Shown: positions 1 to 7,579 of the stretch, in pieces | Layout of the letters: each line of letters starts with the position of its first letter | Position numbering within the stretch: position 1 is the stretch's first letter | IMG/VR virus record: IMGVR_UViG_3300044837_000056 | Span: 1-48,436 of that record | DNA from: a virus | Reading direction: 5' to 3' (one strand) | DNA: 48,436 nt | Notes under the pieces: generated by a model | Databases searched by the model: none | Seen by the model: only the letters and a program-made list of their open reading frames with translations | Told to the model about the DNA's origin: nothing | Translations under genes and position numbers: made by a program

Positions 1-127
1 TGCTGAAGGCGGAACCGGAGAGGGTGAATGTTCCCGATGGGATGCGGATTACGCTATTGGCCGGGGCCGAGGCGATTGCGGCATTGATGCTGGAGGCTGT
101 GACCGTTCCGCCGTTGACGGTGTTGCA
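1..127. repeat. Terminal overlap, left copy (circular junction)
   Basis: This stretch is identical to 48310-48436. The length of exactly 127 bases matches a common assembler k-mer, so I read it as the overlap of a circular contig and not as a biological terminal repeat. Joining the copies keeps the large tail gene in frame across the junction, which supports a circular or circularly permuted genome of 48,309 bp. Confidence 0.93.
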
Positions 128-292
128 CTGCGTAGTGACGCAATTCGACCAAGAACCGCTCGGGATACCCCCGGGGACGCCGACATTACCCTCCCATGTA
201 ATTGCTCGTGAAGGAGCGAGAACACCGGACCATGCCTGAGGAAATGCAGCAGCAGGAATTAGCAGCAGTAGAAGAGCGGTTATTCTCTTCAT
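1..292 (-). CDS. Giant tailspike-like protein, N-terminal part (continues at 48309 across the circle)
   Basis: This is the 5' end of a 1925-residue protein split by the linearisation. The ATG at 292-290 overlaps the TGA of the upstream gene (ATGA), which fixes the start. The first residues, MKRITALLLLLIPAAAFPQA, look like a Sec signal peptide: two basic residues, a Leu-rich core, then a small-residue cleavage region. The next stretch, with SSINAAIASAPANSVIRIPSG, resembles the start of a pectate-lyase-like beta-helix. From 292 to the end at 42824 through the junction there are 1926 codons without a stop. The role in receptor binding or polysaccharide degradation is inferred from fold type and position. 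Confidence 0.88.
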   Translation of the reverse strand, partial: MKRITALLLLLIPAAAFPQAWSGVLAPSRAITWEGNVGVPGGIPSGSWSNCVTTQCNTVNGGTVTASSINAAIASAPANSVIRIPSGTFTLSGSAFS

Positions 293-1002
293 TTGAGAGC
301 GATCGCTTCCATGTTCCATTGGCAAGAGGCGATAGTTGCAGTGGCAACGTAGGCCGCTGTTGATGTTGCTGAGAGCGTCTCCACAGCTGATACGCCCGTC
401 GTATCTTGGCGCAATGTGTAACTATGCCCTTGACCGTCTACTCCAGCAGTGGCCGCCGATCCGCAACCATTGGTCTCGAAACCTATGAGAAGATCGTTTG
501 CGTTTGTGGTTGTAATTGTGTTCGGACTGGTTGTTGGAGCGGTGCTGCCGGTGGTGTTCTGGTTATGGGCGTATCCGTCGTTACAGGCTGTTCCTGTGGT
601 CGTGTTGCCAGAAGCATAGAAGCCAGCCGCGTGGAAGTCAGTAGACCCGCTGAAGGTGAAGTTTATGCCTGTGCCGCTGCCCGCATAGTTGCAGGTATAG
701 AACACCCAGCTTTTGAAGTTGGTTGAGTTGGCATAGGCCCCGCCGTTGGCAGCGGTATAAGTGCTCCCACCATCGGAGACAGCCGTGACAGAGGTAACAC
801 TGGCGCTCGTCCAAACAACGAAGGCTACTGCATTACCCGCAGACGGCGTGCCCGTCCATGAGCAGTCGCCCGATGTCACGCCTCCATTACTGCCGTCGCA
901 GACGTTGACGAAGGTAACGGTGGTCGGAGGAGGCCCCGAGCTGTGCGGCCTGCTCCCCATCGGCATTGACTGAATGAAGAGCAGGAGCAGGAATAGCCTC
1001 AT
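289..1002 (-). CDS. Small secreted-type tail accessory protein (237 aa)
   Basis: I chose the ATG at 1002 because it overlaps the TGA of the upstream fibre gene (ATGA) and has GGGAG just upstream; a TTG five codons earlier is less likely. The N-terminus MRLFLLLLFIQSMPMG is signal-peptide-like. The rest is Ser/Thr/Gly/Asn-rich with several Cys and predicted beta structure. It resembles the ~655-852 module of the giant spike: AG-[NS]-x-hydrophobic strand, then Gly-rich turns, then a closing M-x-A-hydrophobic strand. It may be a stand-alone copy of that domain. Its stop overlaps the start of the giant spike gene, so the two are translationally coupled. The function is unknown; a spike partner or adhesin domain is an inference. 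Confidence 0.8.
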   Translation of the reverse strand: MRLFLLLLFIQSMPMGSRPHSSGPPPTTVTFVNVCDGSNGGVTSGDCSWTGTPSAGNAVAFVVWTSASVTSVTAVSDGGSTYTAANGGAYANSTNFKSWVFYTCNYAGSGTGINFTFSGSTDFHAAGFYASGNTTTGTACNDGYAHNQNTTGSTAPTTSPNTITTTNANDLLIGFETNGCGSAATAGVDGQGHSYTLRQDTTGVSAVETLSATSTAAYVATATIASCQWNMEAIALK

Positions 1003-4000
1003 CGGATCTCCCGCCAATTGACGCTCATAGCTCCCGGCGTGATCGAACTTGAGCTTTCATTGCATCGCTTAAGGTTGAAGGTGTTGGTCGTTGTCCAGAT
1101 TCGGAAGCTTATGCCGCCGCTTGTACCAGCGCCGTAACCTGTGACTCCCGTTGGGTCTGACGCATAGGCGTAACTTGGTGCATCCGTTGTTGCCGCCCCT
1201 GTAGCGGTGGCTGTCGTCGCGGAGGCATCGCATGTATTCGCAGCTAATGCGGTGACGGGTACGACTAACGTGCCGCTCGCAATCGTTACCGTGCAGGTCG
1301 GGCATGAAATAGCCGGGGTTGTGCCGCCGGAGCTCGCAATAGGCGCGGTTCCGGTAACCGAGGTGACTCCACCCGCTGCAGCTGACGTCCATGTGCATAC
1401 TGCCGGATTCGCCGCCGTGCATGAGAGATATGTATTGCCAGCCGTGGGCTGTGCGCCGGGCAGGTTGACCGCATAAGCCGTTACTGCGGTCGGCGCGTTG
1501 ATTTGCACCGTGCTTGCGGCGGCAGCGGTGGGGGCCGTTCCTGCTCCAAGGCTAAAGTTTCCAGCCTTCCCTGTTGCATCATTGACAACGAGTGCGCCAT
1601 TAACATCTACCTCATATGGCCCACCGAAGGCTCCCAGACTCTTCAGAATAAGCGGGTAAGTTCCGCTTGTGTCGAGTAGAAAGCACATCTGGTCATACTC
1701 GGGGCTGGCGAATCCGAGGTTATAGACAATACCGCCTTCGCGCCCGTCCAGTACGCCATCGAACTTAGTGTGTGTGCCGTACCCTTGACCGCAACCCGGA
1801 AAGGTGAAGTTGCCAACTATGCTGACGGCGGCCTGTGCAGTTGTGGGAGTACCAACTGCTCCGAGATTCACCTTACCCCCGTTCAGGTTGTTCCCTGCAT
1901 TCACGTCTCCAACCGAGGTGAGCACGGGAGCTTTTACTCCGTATGTCTCGAAGAGAAATTGAGAGTTGGGAGCATCGATTGCAATACCCGAACCTAGCTG
2001 ATGGTCGCGAAACAGGTACTTCTTTCCCGCATCGCTGGAGGTGTTTTGGAAGCAAAGGATTACCGGAAGGCCGCCGCAGCTCGTAAGGCCACCCGAGTTG
2101 AGGAGTGTATCGAACTCGGCAAAATTGCCCATCGGCCCGTTGATACGAACTCCCGGAGGCCCGCTCAGGTACCCTGATCCGCCGCCCCCCATGTAAGAGC
2201 TGAGTGGCGCGTGATTGAAACCGTCAAAGAATGGGTGAAGGCTGCTGTGCTGCGTGTTGGTTTTGAACTCAACCCTTATTCCAGCTCCACCTGACTGCGG
2301 ACTATCCGGCGAACTGGCAGTTGAGTTGAACTGCCCCATAACCTCGAGAATGGGCAGGCCGGTAGGCGAGGCGAACGTATGCCCATTTGCCCACGCAACG
2401 CTATTGACCTCAAGCGTGCATGATGTGTTGGTGGAATTTGTGTTGATACACAGGGCGCCGGGATGGACTGTGACACCGCCCGTCAAGGTGCGCCCCGCAG
2501 CTTCCCCTCCGACGATAGGGAGATTGGTACCGCTGAACGTTCCGCCTGCACGCTGCGCGATGAGGAGATGACTTGTATCCGGTGCACCCAGCACGTAGAT
2601 GACGGAGTGCAAGCCGGTCACGGTCATGTCATCGTCAAAGTCGAGGAATCCTTGAGTTCCACCTTTGAAGATGTAGCTGCCGATTGGATGAGGCTTAGAG
2701 CACGAGATTGTGCCGGTCTGTGTGGTTGTTCCCGATACCGTAAGGACGTTGCATTGCTCTGGCTGATTGGGGGTGGCAACGAATACCTTGCCAGTGGTAA
2801 GCGCCAGGGTGTCGTGAACCGTGCAGGTAAAGTTCTGCGTCTGATAGACACCCGGCACCGTGCTACCCGGAATGTTTGTAGTTACAACGACACACTCACC
2901 AGTGGAGGTCGTCGCAGTTCCAGCGGTAACGGCTAGGTTGCCGATTCCCAGCGAGTTTGATTCCCACAATGCAGAGACTGTGCCAGTGAGCGCTGTGTGT
3001 AGAGTCGTGAGTGACGTATCAATAATTATCCCGTCGTTGATGAGCGTTCCCGCACCGTTTATGTTTACGGGGGTGATCGCAAAGACTGGGTTCGTGTCGC
3101 CCGTTCCGGTGGTTGACGAAATGGTTCCGGTTGCAAAGGCTGAGTTCTGAGTGCCGTTGATGACGATACCGCCGCAACCTTCGTCACTCGATGCCGTCCA
3201 CATGCACGAACTGAAACCCAGAGCGTTTCCTTCATAGACAACGAAGGAGTCTCCGCTCGATGGATAGCTTAGATTTAGGTGTATTCCTTGATGGATTCCC
3301 GCCGCGCCACCGTAAGAATCAACCTCTTGGCCTACAACTACGCGCTCCGGTAATCCCGCCGCGAATCCCCCGTTTCCCGCTACTCCCGAGTTGGTTGCCG
3401 TGACGTGCTGGCCTCTGTTGTCTGAGCCAGACCCGTCAGACCGAAGCACGCTGGAGTCGCTTTGAATGTCGCTTGAATAGTTGGGATTTGAGTTGTTGGG
3501 GTTGAGGTCAACGGTGTGTTGGCCAAAGAAGCCAGTCATGGATTGATTGATTGTGTTCAGTTGATGCGTCGTTCCGGCCGTATAGGTGAAGTTGCCAGGA
3601 TCGGCTCCGAAGGTCGTTCCATTGAGTTGCGTCTGCACGTCGTTCGGCGTGCCTGCTGGGGGAGCCCCGCTCCCAGTAATGGTCACGGGAGTGCAGCCGG
3701 TCACGCGGCCCTTGGCATCTTTAGTGATCTGTCCGACGTGGGTAGCGTCGCCGCACGTTCCGGCAGTCGTTACCGTTACCAATGAAGAGGCCGCAGAGCC
3801 GGGGCCAGCAGCAGTTACATCGCCCGTTAGAGCCGTGATGCCGTTCGTGCCACCGGCACCACCCAGCGAAATCGGAAAGATGCCCTGCACGACTCCAGAC
3901 CTGGGGAACTGAACCATGTAGAAGTAATTCCCTGCAGCAGCATAGAAGCCAAACAGCCCTTGCCCGTTCGTGATGAGGGGATTCGCTGTCGGAACCGATA

Positions 4001-4208
4001 GCCCCGGATCGCTGAAGATTGAAGCCTTTGTTGCGCAGGCACCATCAACGCATACCGTCACAGTAGAGCCCGGTATTGCCATCACATTGGCCGCTGAACC
4101 CGCAGGAACATTGGTCGCAACCGTGGCTACCCTTTGGTCGTAGCGGACTCCTTGACCGAGTGCAGACGCACAAAGACACGCCGCCGCGAGAGCTGCGATA
4201 AGCTTCAT
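999..4208 (-). CDS. Tail fibre/receptor-binding-like protein with signal peptide (1069 aa)
   Basis: ATG at 4208 is preceded by a strong AAGGAGC. Residues 1-18 (MKLIAALAAACLCASALG) form a Sec-type signal, followed by QGVRYD. The first ~115 residues are clearly paralogous to the next gene upstream: in the 36 residues starting GQGVRYD about two thirds are identical. The middle is long and Gly/Asn/Thr-rich, consistent with a fibrous beta fold. The C-terminus has a GVTSVTGTAPI linker and a final domain starting AANTC that ends near a conserved Cys-Asn, and it also resembles the end of the upstream gene. It therefore shares both ends with its neighbour and has a different middle, as expected for mosaic receptor-binding proteins. 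Function is inferred. Confidence 0.85.
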   Translation of the reverse strand: MKLIAALAAACLCASALGQGVRYDQRVATVATNVPAGSAANVMAIPGSTVTVCVDGACATKASIFSDPGLSVPTANPLITNGQGLFGFYAAAGNYFYMVQFPRSGVVQGIFPISLGGAGGTNGITALTGDVTAAGPGSAASSLVTVTTAGTCGDATHVGQITKDAKGRVTGCTPVTITGSGAPPAGTPNDVQTQLNGTTFGADPGNFTYTAGTTHQLNTINQSMTGFFGQHTVDLNPNNSNPNYSSDIQSDSSVLRSDGSGSDNRGQHVTATNSGVAGNGGFAAGLPERVVVGQEVDSYGGAAGIHQGIHLNLSYPSSGDSFVVYEGNALGFSSCMWTASSDEGCGGIVINGTQNSAFATGTISSTTGTGDTNPVFAITPVNINGAGTLINDGIIIDTSLTTLHTALTGTVSALWESNSLGIGNLAVTAGTATTSTGECVVVTTNIPGSTVPGVYQTQNFTCTVHDTLALTTGKVFVATPNQPEQCNVLTVSGTTTQTGTISCSKPHPIGSYIFKGGTQGFLDFDDDMTVTGLHSVIYVLGAPDTSHLLIAQRAGGTFSGTNLPIVGGEAAGRTLTGGVTVHPGALCINTNSTNTSCTLEVNSVAWANGHTFASPTGLPILEVMGQFNSTASSPDSPQSGGAGIRVEFKTNTQHSSLHPFFDGFNHAPLSSYMGGGGSGYLSGPPGVRINGPMGNFAEFDTLLNSGGLTSCGGLPVILCFQNTSSDAGKKYLFRDHQLGSGIAIDAPNSQFLFETYGVKAPVLTSVGDVNAGNNLNGGKVNLGAVGTPTTAQAAVSIVGNFTFPGCGQGYGTHTKFDGVLDGREGGIVYNLGFASPEYDQMCFLLDTSGTYPLILKSLGAFGGPYEVDVNGALVVNDATGKAGNFSLGAGTAPTAAAASTVQINAPTAVTAYAVNLPGAQPTAGNTYLSCTAANPAVCTWTSAAAGGVTSVTGTAPIASSGGTTPAISCPTCTVTIASGTLVVPVTALAANTCDASATTATATGAATTDAPSYAYASDPTGVTGYGAGTSGGISFRIWTTTNTFNLKRCNESSSSITPGAMSVNWREIR

Positions 4209-4233
4209 TTAATGCTCCTTGGTTTACTGGGTT

Positions 4234-5922
4234 TTACTGCTCGATCAGAAAGGTGTAGGTGTCGCCCGTAGTTGGGAAGATGGTTGACGCGGTCACATTG
4301 CAGAACTGCACATTAACGTGATCGACTGCGGCATACTGAGCACCAATAACGGCCAGTCCCGCCTGTGCGGTCAACTTGGTTACGCTCGCCACCAGATCCC
4401 CAGATCGCACTCCCGGCACGCCCATGTCCTGAAACGCGCACGTATTGGCGGCAACAGAGGAGGCTGAAGCTACGACGGTGTACTTGACGTGTTTGATTGA
4501 GCACGCCGCGAAAGCACAGTTGTTTGTGAGGAGGGGAATGGTTCCATGATCGGATAGGTTCAGCACGCCTACCAAATTCAGCGTATTCGTTGTGGAGGCC
4601 GTCGCCCAATTAACAAAGTTCGTTACGGGATGGTAGGACTGAACCATTGTCCCCGTCATCCTCAAAGACCCTGCCGAACCGGAAACAACATTTATCATCT
4701 GTGGGTCGGTCCCCGTTGTCAGAGATAAAAGCATTTGGCCGCCGTCAATAAAGACGTTGAGCCGTGGGTCAGTAGTGGCCCCGATAGTAAGAATGGTGTT
4801 CGAGCCTTGTTCGAAGTGCATCCCAAAGAAGTGTGCTGTAGCAGCTCCAGTCACCGTGCCGCAGGTGTCGTTGTAGTCGCAGCGCGAGCCGTAGAAATAG
4901 AAGTCGGAATAGCCGACGAGGTTGATGCCTTGAGCGTTGTTTTGAATCGAGGTAGCAATGAAGCTTATCGATTCGCCCGAATTTGTAACCGATCCCGGAA
5001 AAAACAACCCGGTGCCGTTACTGGTGATAACGCTTTCATGGAAGCTGTTATCCCATGCGTTATTCCCCCACTGCACGCCAATGCCAAAGTTTTGGATGTT
5101 CATCCTGTTGAAGTTCTGGTGGTCGCCAAAACTCGCGCCGGGGCTGAGCACTCCAGCAGGATCGCCGCCGATATAGATGGCTCTTGCTGCCGTCCCCGTA
5201 CCGGGACCAACTAGACGCAGGTCGCTGATTGCCCCTTGTGGGTAAGACTCTACTGCATCTGCAATCACAAATGCCGCTCCGGTTGTCGGTGTCCATGTGA
5301 GGATCGTGCTGGTTGCGCCCTGGCCTTCAATGTTGATGCAGGCTGGCTTTACTACTGGAGTGGTCTGCGTGTAGATTCCCGATGGGATAAGAACAGTTCC
5401 GCAGTGACCTGAAAGGAACACAATCGCCGCATTGATCTTTGCTCCGATATCACCGCCTGCAAATGTGGCTGCGTTCGCCATGCCGTTCAGGACGTTAGCG
5501 CTGAGCATAGATCCTGCTGGCTGGATAATCGTCTGTGAGGCGTCGGGGCTTGCGTTGATGCCTATCGTATTAAGGGAGAGGATGTAAGTTCCTACCACTG
5601 AGCCTGATTGCTTCTGAACCGTCTCGCTGTAGATTCCCGGTGCGATATAGAACCCATACCGCCCTTGAGCGTCGGCATTTATTGGGTTATTGATAGCCTG
5701 AGTCAGTGCTAAATCTGAATAAATAGGCACAGTATTCGTGCAGGGAGCTCCGGCGGCTGGGATATTGCAGATCGTGACGATTGCCCCTGGAACTGTCATT
5801 ACATTGGCGATTGCGCCCACGGGGACGTTAGAGGCAACCGTTGTAACAGAGGAATCGTAGCGAACGCCCTGTCCAAAGGCCGTTCCGGTAACCAAAAGAC
5901 ACGTAATTAGTAACTTCCGCAT
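4234..5922 (-). CDS. Beta-helix tailspike (pectate-lyase-like) with signal peptide (562 aa)
   Basis: Two in-frame ATGs exist, at 5934 and 5922. I prefer 5922 because AGGAAA lies 4-6 bases before it and the product then starts directly with a signal peptide (MRKLLITCLLVTGTAFGQ). The QGVRYD N-terminal domain (~19-120) is shared with the downstream fibre. Residues ~140-460 hold GDIGAKINAAI, VLIPSG and repeated turns typical of the Pectate_lyase_3/tailspike beta-helix, followed by an AANTC-type C-terminal domain (~480-562). A bidirectional terminator lies just upstream, so the tail block may have its own promoter, though no convincing one was seen. Confidence 0.87.
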   Translation of the reverse strand: MRKLLITCLLVTGTAFGQGVRYDSSVTTVASNVPVGAIANVMTVPGAIVTICNIPAAGAPCTNTVPIYSDLALTQAINNPINADAQGRYGFYIAPGIYSETVQKQSGSVVGTYILSLNTIGINASPDASQTIIQPAGSMLSANVLNGMANAATFAGGDIGAKINAAIVFLSGHCGTVLIPSGIYTQTTPVVKPACINIEGQGATSTILTWTPTTGAAFVIADAVESYPQGAISDLRLVGPGTGTAARAIYIGGDPAGVLSPGASFGDHQNFNRMNIQNFGIGVQWGNNAWDNSFHESVITSNGTGLFFPGSVTNSGESISFIATSIQNNAQGINLVGYSDFYFYGSRCDYNDTCGTVTGAATAHFFGMHFEQGSNTILTIGATTDPRLNVFIDGGQMLLSLTTGTDPQMINVVSGSAGSLRMTGTMVQSYHPVTNFVNWATASTTNTLNLVGVLNLSDHGTIPLLTNNCAFAACSIKHVKYTVVASASSVAANTCAFQDMGVPGVRSGDLVASVTKLTAQAGLAVIGAQYAAVDHVNVQFCNVTASTIFPTTGDTYTFLIEQ

Positions 5923-5942
5923 GTATTTCCTCATTTTGGGCG

Positions 5943-5972
5943 CTAAAAATCCGCCAGATTAGGCGGTTTTGG
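5943..5972. terminator. Bidirectional intrinsic terminator
   Basis: The inverted repeat CCGCC/GGCGG (5951-5955 and 5962-5966) has a 6-base loop and is followed by TTTT on the plus strand and by ATTTTT on the minus strand. It separates the ejection-protein operon from the tailspike block on the minus strand. Confidence 0.65.
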
Positions 5973-6030
5973 GTGTAATCTATTTGCTCTGTAGTACCGG
6001 GCTCGCTTGCTACTCTTTCCTGAGGTTCTT

Positions 6031-6195
6031 ATGCTGACTATTGCTGGTGGAATCCTTCTTGCTTTTGGAGCGTTTTGGGCATTCGCCTTTATGCTGCTAT
6101 TCATTGCCTCAAGGCTGTTTAAAGCTAAGCCGTCTACTTCCCGCCGAGACGCTTCCCCAACTTCATCGCGGTCTGCGGTACAAAACCGGGCCTAG
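6031..6195 (+). CDS. Possible small membrane protein (54 aa)
   Basis: ATG at 6031 follows TGAGG at a good distance. The product begins MLTIAGGILLAFGAFWAF and is one long hydrophobic segment (~30 residues) followed by a basic, Ser-rich tail. It converges with, and overlaps, the 3' end of the ejection-protein gene on the other strand. It could be a holin-like or toxic peptide, but there is no clear promoter and the frame may be fortuitous. Confidence 0.28.
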   Translation: MLTIAGGILLAFGAFWAFAFMLLFIASRLFKAKPSTSRRDASPTSSRSAVQNRA

Positions 6196-7579
6196 CCACT
6201 AAGGGCGTTCCTTCGGGATTTTCAAAGCGATCGATTGCGGAATTTACCAACGCATCGCTATCCGTCAGGTTGCCCAGTCCCTTCTGAACTGCATAATTCC
6301 ACGCCATGCTCAGCGGGTTTCCGTGACCGCTCACAATCTTCTGCGAGAGCGTCACGGGGTCATGCCGTGCAAAGACGGGTTCGCGCTTATTCGCGATATC
6401 CGAAACGTCTGACAACAGGCCATATTTACCCTGCATGTCAGCTACGGCACCTGAAGGTAGACCGGCGCCGGATTCAAGTTCGGGATAGAGAATTTTTCTG
6501 GTCGTGTCTCCAACTGCCTTTACTCTGGCCGTTTCCGGATTAGATAGCGCTGCAGCCTGATCGCCGCCAGCCTTGTTATAAAAAGCGTTCAGCTTGGCGT
6601 TGGCATCACCCCGGACGGCATCAAGGGTAGGAACATCAAAGCCTGCTCGATACGGTGCAGCCTTAGCCGCTGTATCGTTGAGAATCCCCCCACCGACAAC
6701 TCCATTAGCATCGGGAAAAGTCTTGGTTCCAGGCTTCTCGATAAGGTCCATCGTGGGGATGCTCTTGAGTTGTGCATCTGCAATGGGCGTGCCATCGATC
6801 CGGCTTGGCCGAACTGGGCCTTCCACGCCCGACTTCAGTGGGCGGTAAGGTGCAATGAGATTGTTGTATGGTTCAAACGATGCGTCCTTGGCTGCATCCG
6901 CCGCTGAAGCGAACCCAGATACACCATTCAGGCTTGGGTTTGCCGCGAGGACATCGGGGAGAGCCTTCTCCAGGCTGTCACCGACGCCAGCGCCGTACTT
7001 AACACCGGGCTTGAGTGCGCTTTGGAGGAGTTCGCCGGGGGTTCCCGTCGTCAATGCACGAGTCGCCGCAAGGCTGAGACTTGGCGCGTCCGCTGAAGCA
7101 ACCCTTAGACCAGCACCAACACCCCTGCCCGCCGTACCTAGAACCTTGCCAGCAGCCTGTGGCGCGGCGAAGCCTGCGATCGTACCGGCGAGAGTGCCAG
7201 CCATGCCAAGATTATTTCCCGCGTCATGTTGAGCTTGGGCTTGCGCGAGTGCGGGGCCAATAACGGGTACAGCGCGTCCAAAGTCGCGCCGGGTGGTTTC
7301 AGATAGGCCGTTTTTCTTGTAATCCTCAACGCCTTGCCCAAGCTCTCCAGCGATGCGCCTTCCCTCGCCAGCGATAGCTCCGGGGATGCCTTTCACCGTG
7401 TCGTAAGGGTGGGCAATAGCGCCAAGTAGCCCATTGAACCCCGAGGATTCGCCAACAGACGAAAAGAATCCGCGCTGCGAGTCCGTCCCCGGTGCAGATG
7501 GAGAGGCGGGCTTCGCGATAGGGGCATAGGGGTCGTCTAGGGGCTTGGCGATAGCCGCGTAAGGATCTTGCTGGCCCAT
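6134..7579 (-). CDS. Ejection (internal virion)-type protein (481 aa)
   Basis: The start ATG overlaps the stop of the upstream gene (TAATG at 7579). The N-terminus contains a repeated DPYA[AP]IAKP element. Residues ~40-170 are Gly/Ala-rich with amphipathic or hydrophobic stretches (AGTLAGTIAGFAAPQAAG) as in proteins that enter membranes during DNA ejection. The C-terminal half is more polar. Three such Ala/Gln-rich genes in a row after the nozzle-like gene mirror the P22 gp7-gp20-gp16 arrangement, so I call it ejection-type by position and composition, not by a recognised domain. Confidence 0.72.
   Translation of the reverse strand: MGQQDPYAAIAKPLDDPYAPIAKPASPSAPGTDSQRGFFSSVGESSGFNGLLGAIAHPYDTVKGIPGAIAGEGRRIAGELGQGVEDYKKNGLSETTRRDFGRAVPVIGPALAQAQAQHDAGNNLGMAGTLAGTIAGFAAPQAAGKVLGTAGRGVGAGLRVASADAPSLSLAATRALTTGTPGELLQSALKPGVKYGAGVGDSLEKALPDVLAANPSLNGVSGFASAADAAKDASFEPYNNLIAPYRPLKSGVEGPVRPSRIDGTPIADAQLKSIPTMDLIEKPGTKTFPDANGVVGGGILNDTAAKAAPYRAGFDVPTLDAVRGDANAKLNAFYNKAGGDQAAALSNPETARVKAVGDTTRKILYPELESGAGLPSGAVADMQGKYGLLSDVSDIANKREPVFARHDPVTLSQKIVSGHGNPLSMAWNYAVQKGLGNLTDSDALVNSAIDRFENPEGTPLVARPGFVPQTAMKLGKRLGGK

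Noticed and set aside
1-127. Biological direct terminal repeat
   Set aside because: Length of exactly 127 and a gene running uninterrupted through it fit an assembler k-mer overlap on a circular contig better than a packaged terminal repeat.
406-726. Plus-strand frame of 106 codons opposite the tail genes
   Set aside because: Antisense shadow of a Thr/Gly/Cys-rich coding sequence, no ribosome-binding site or coupling.
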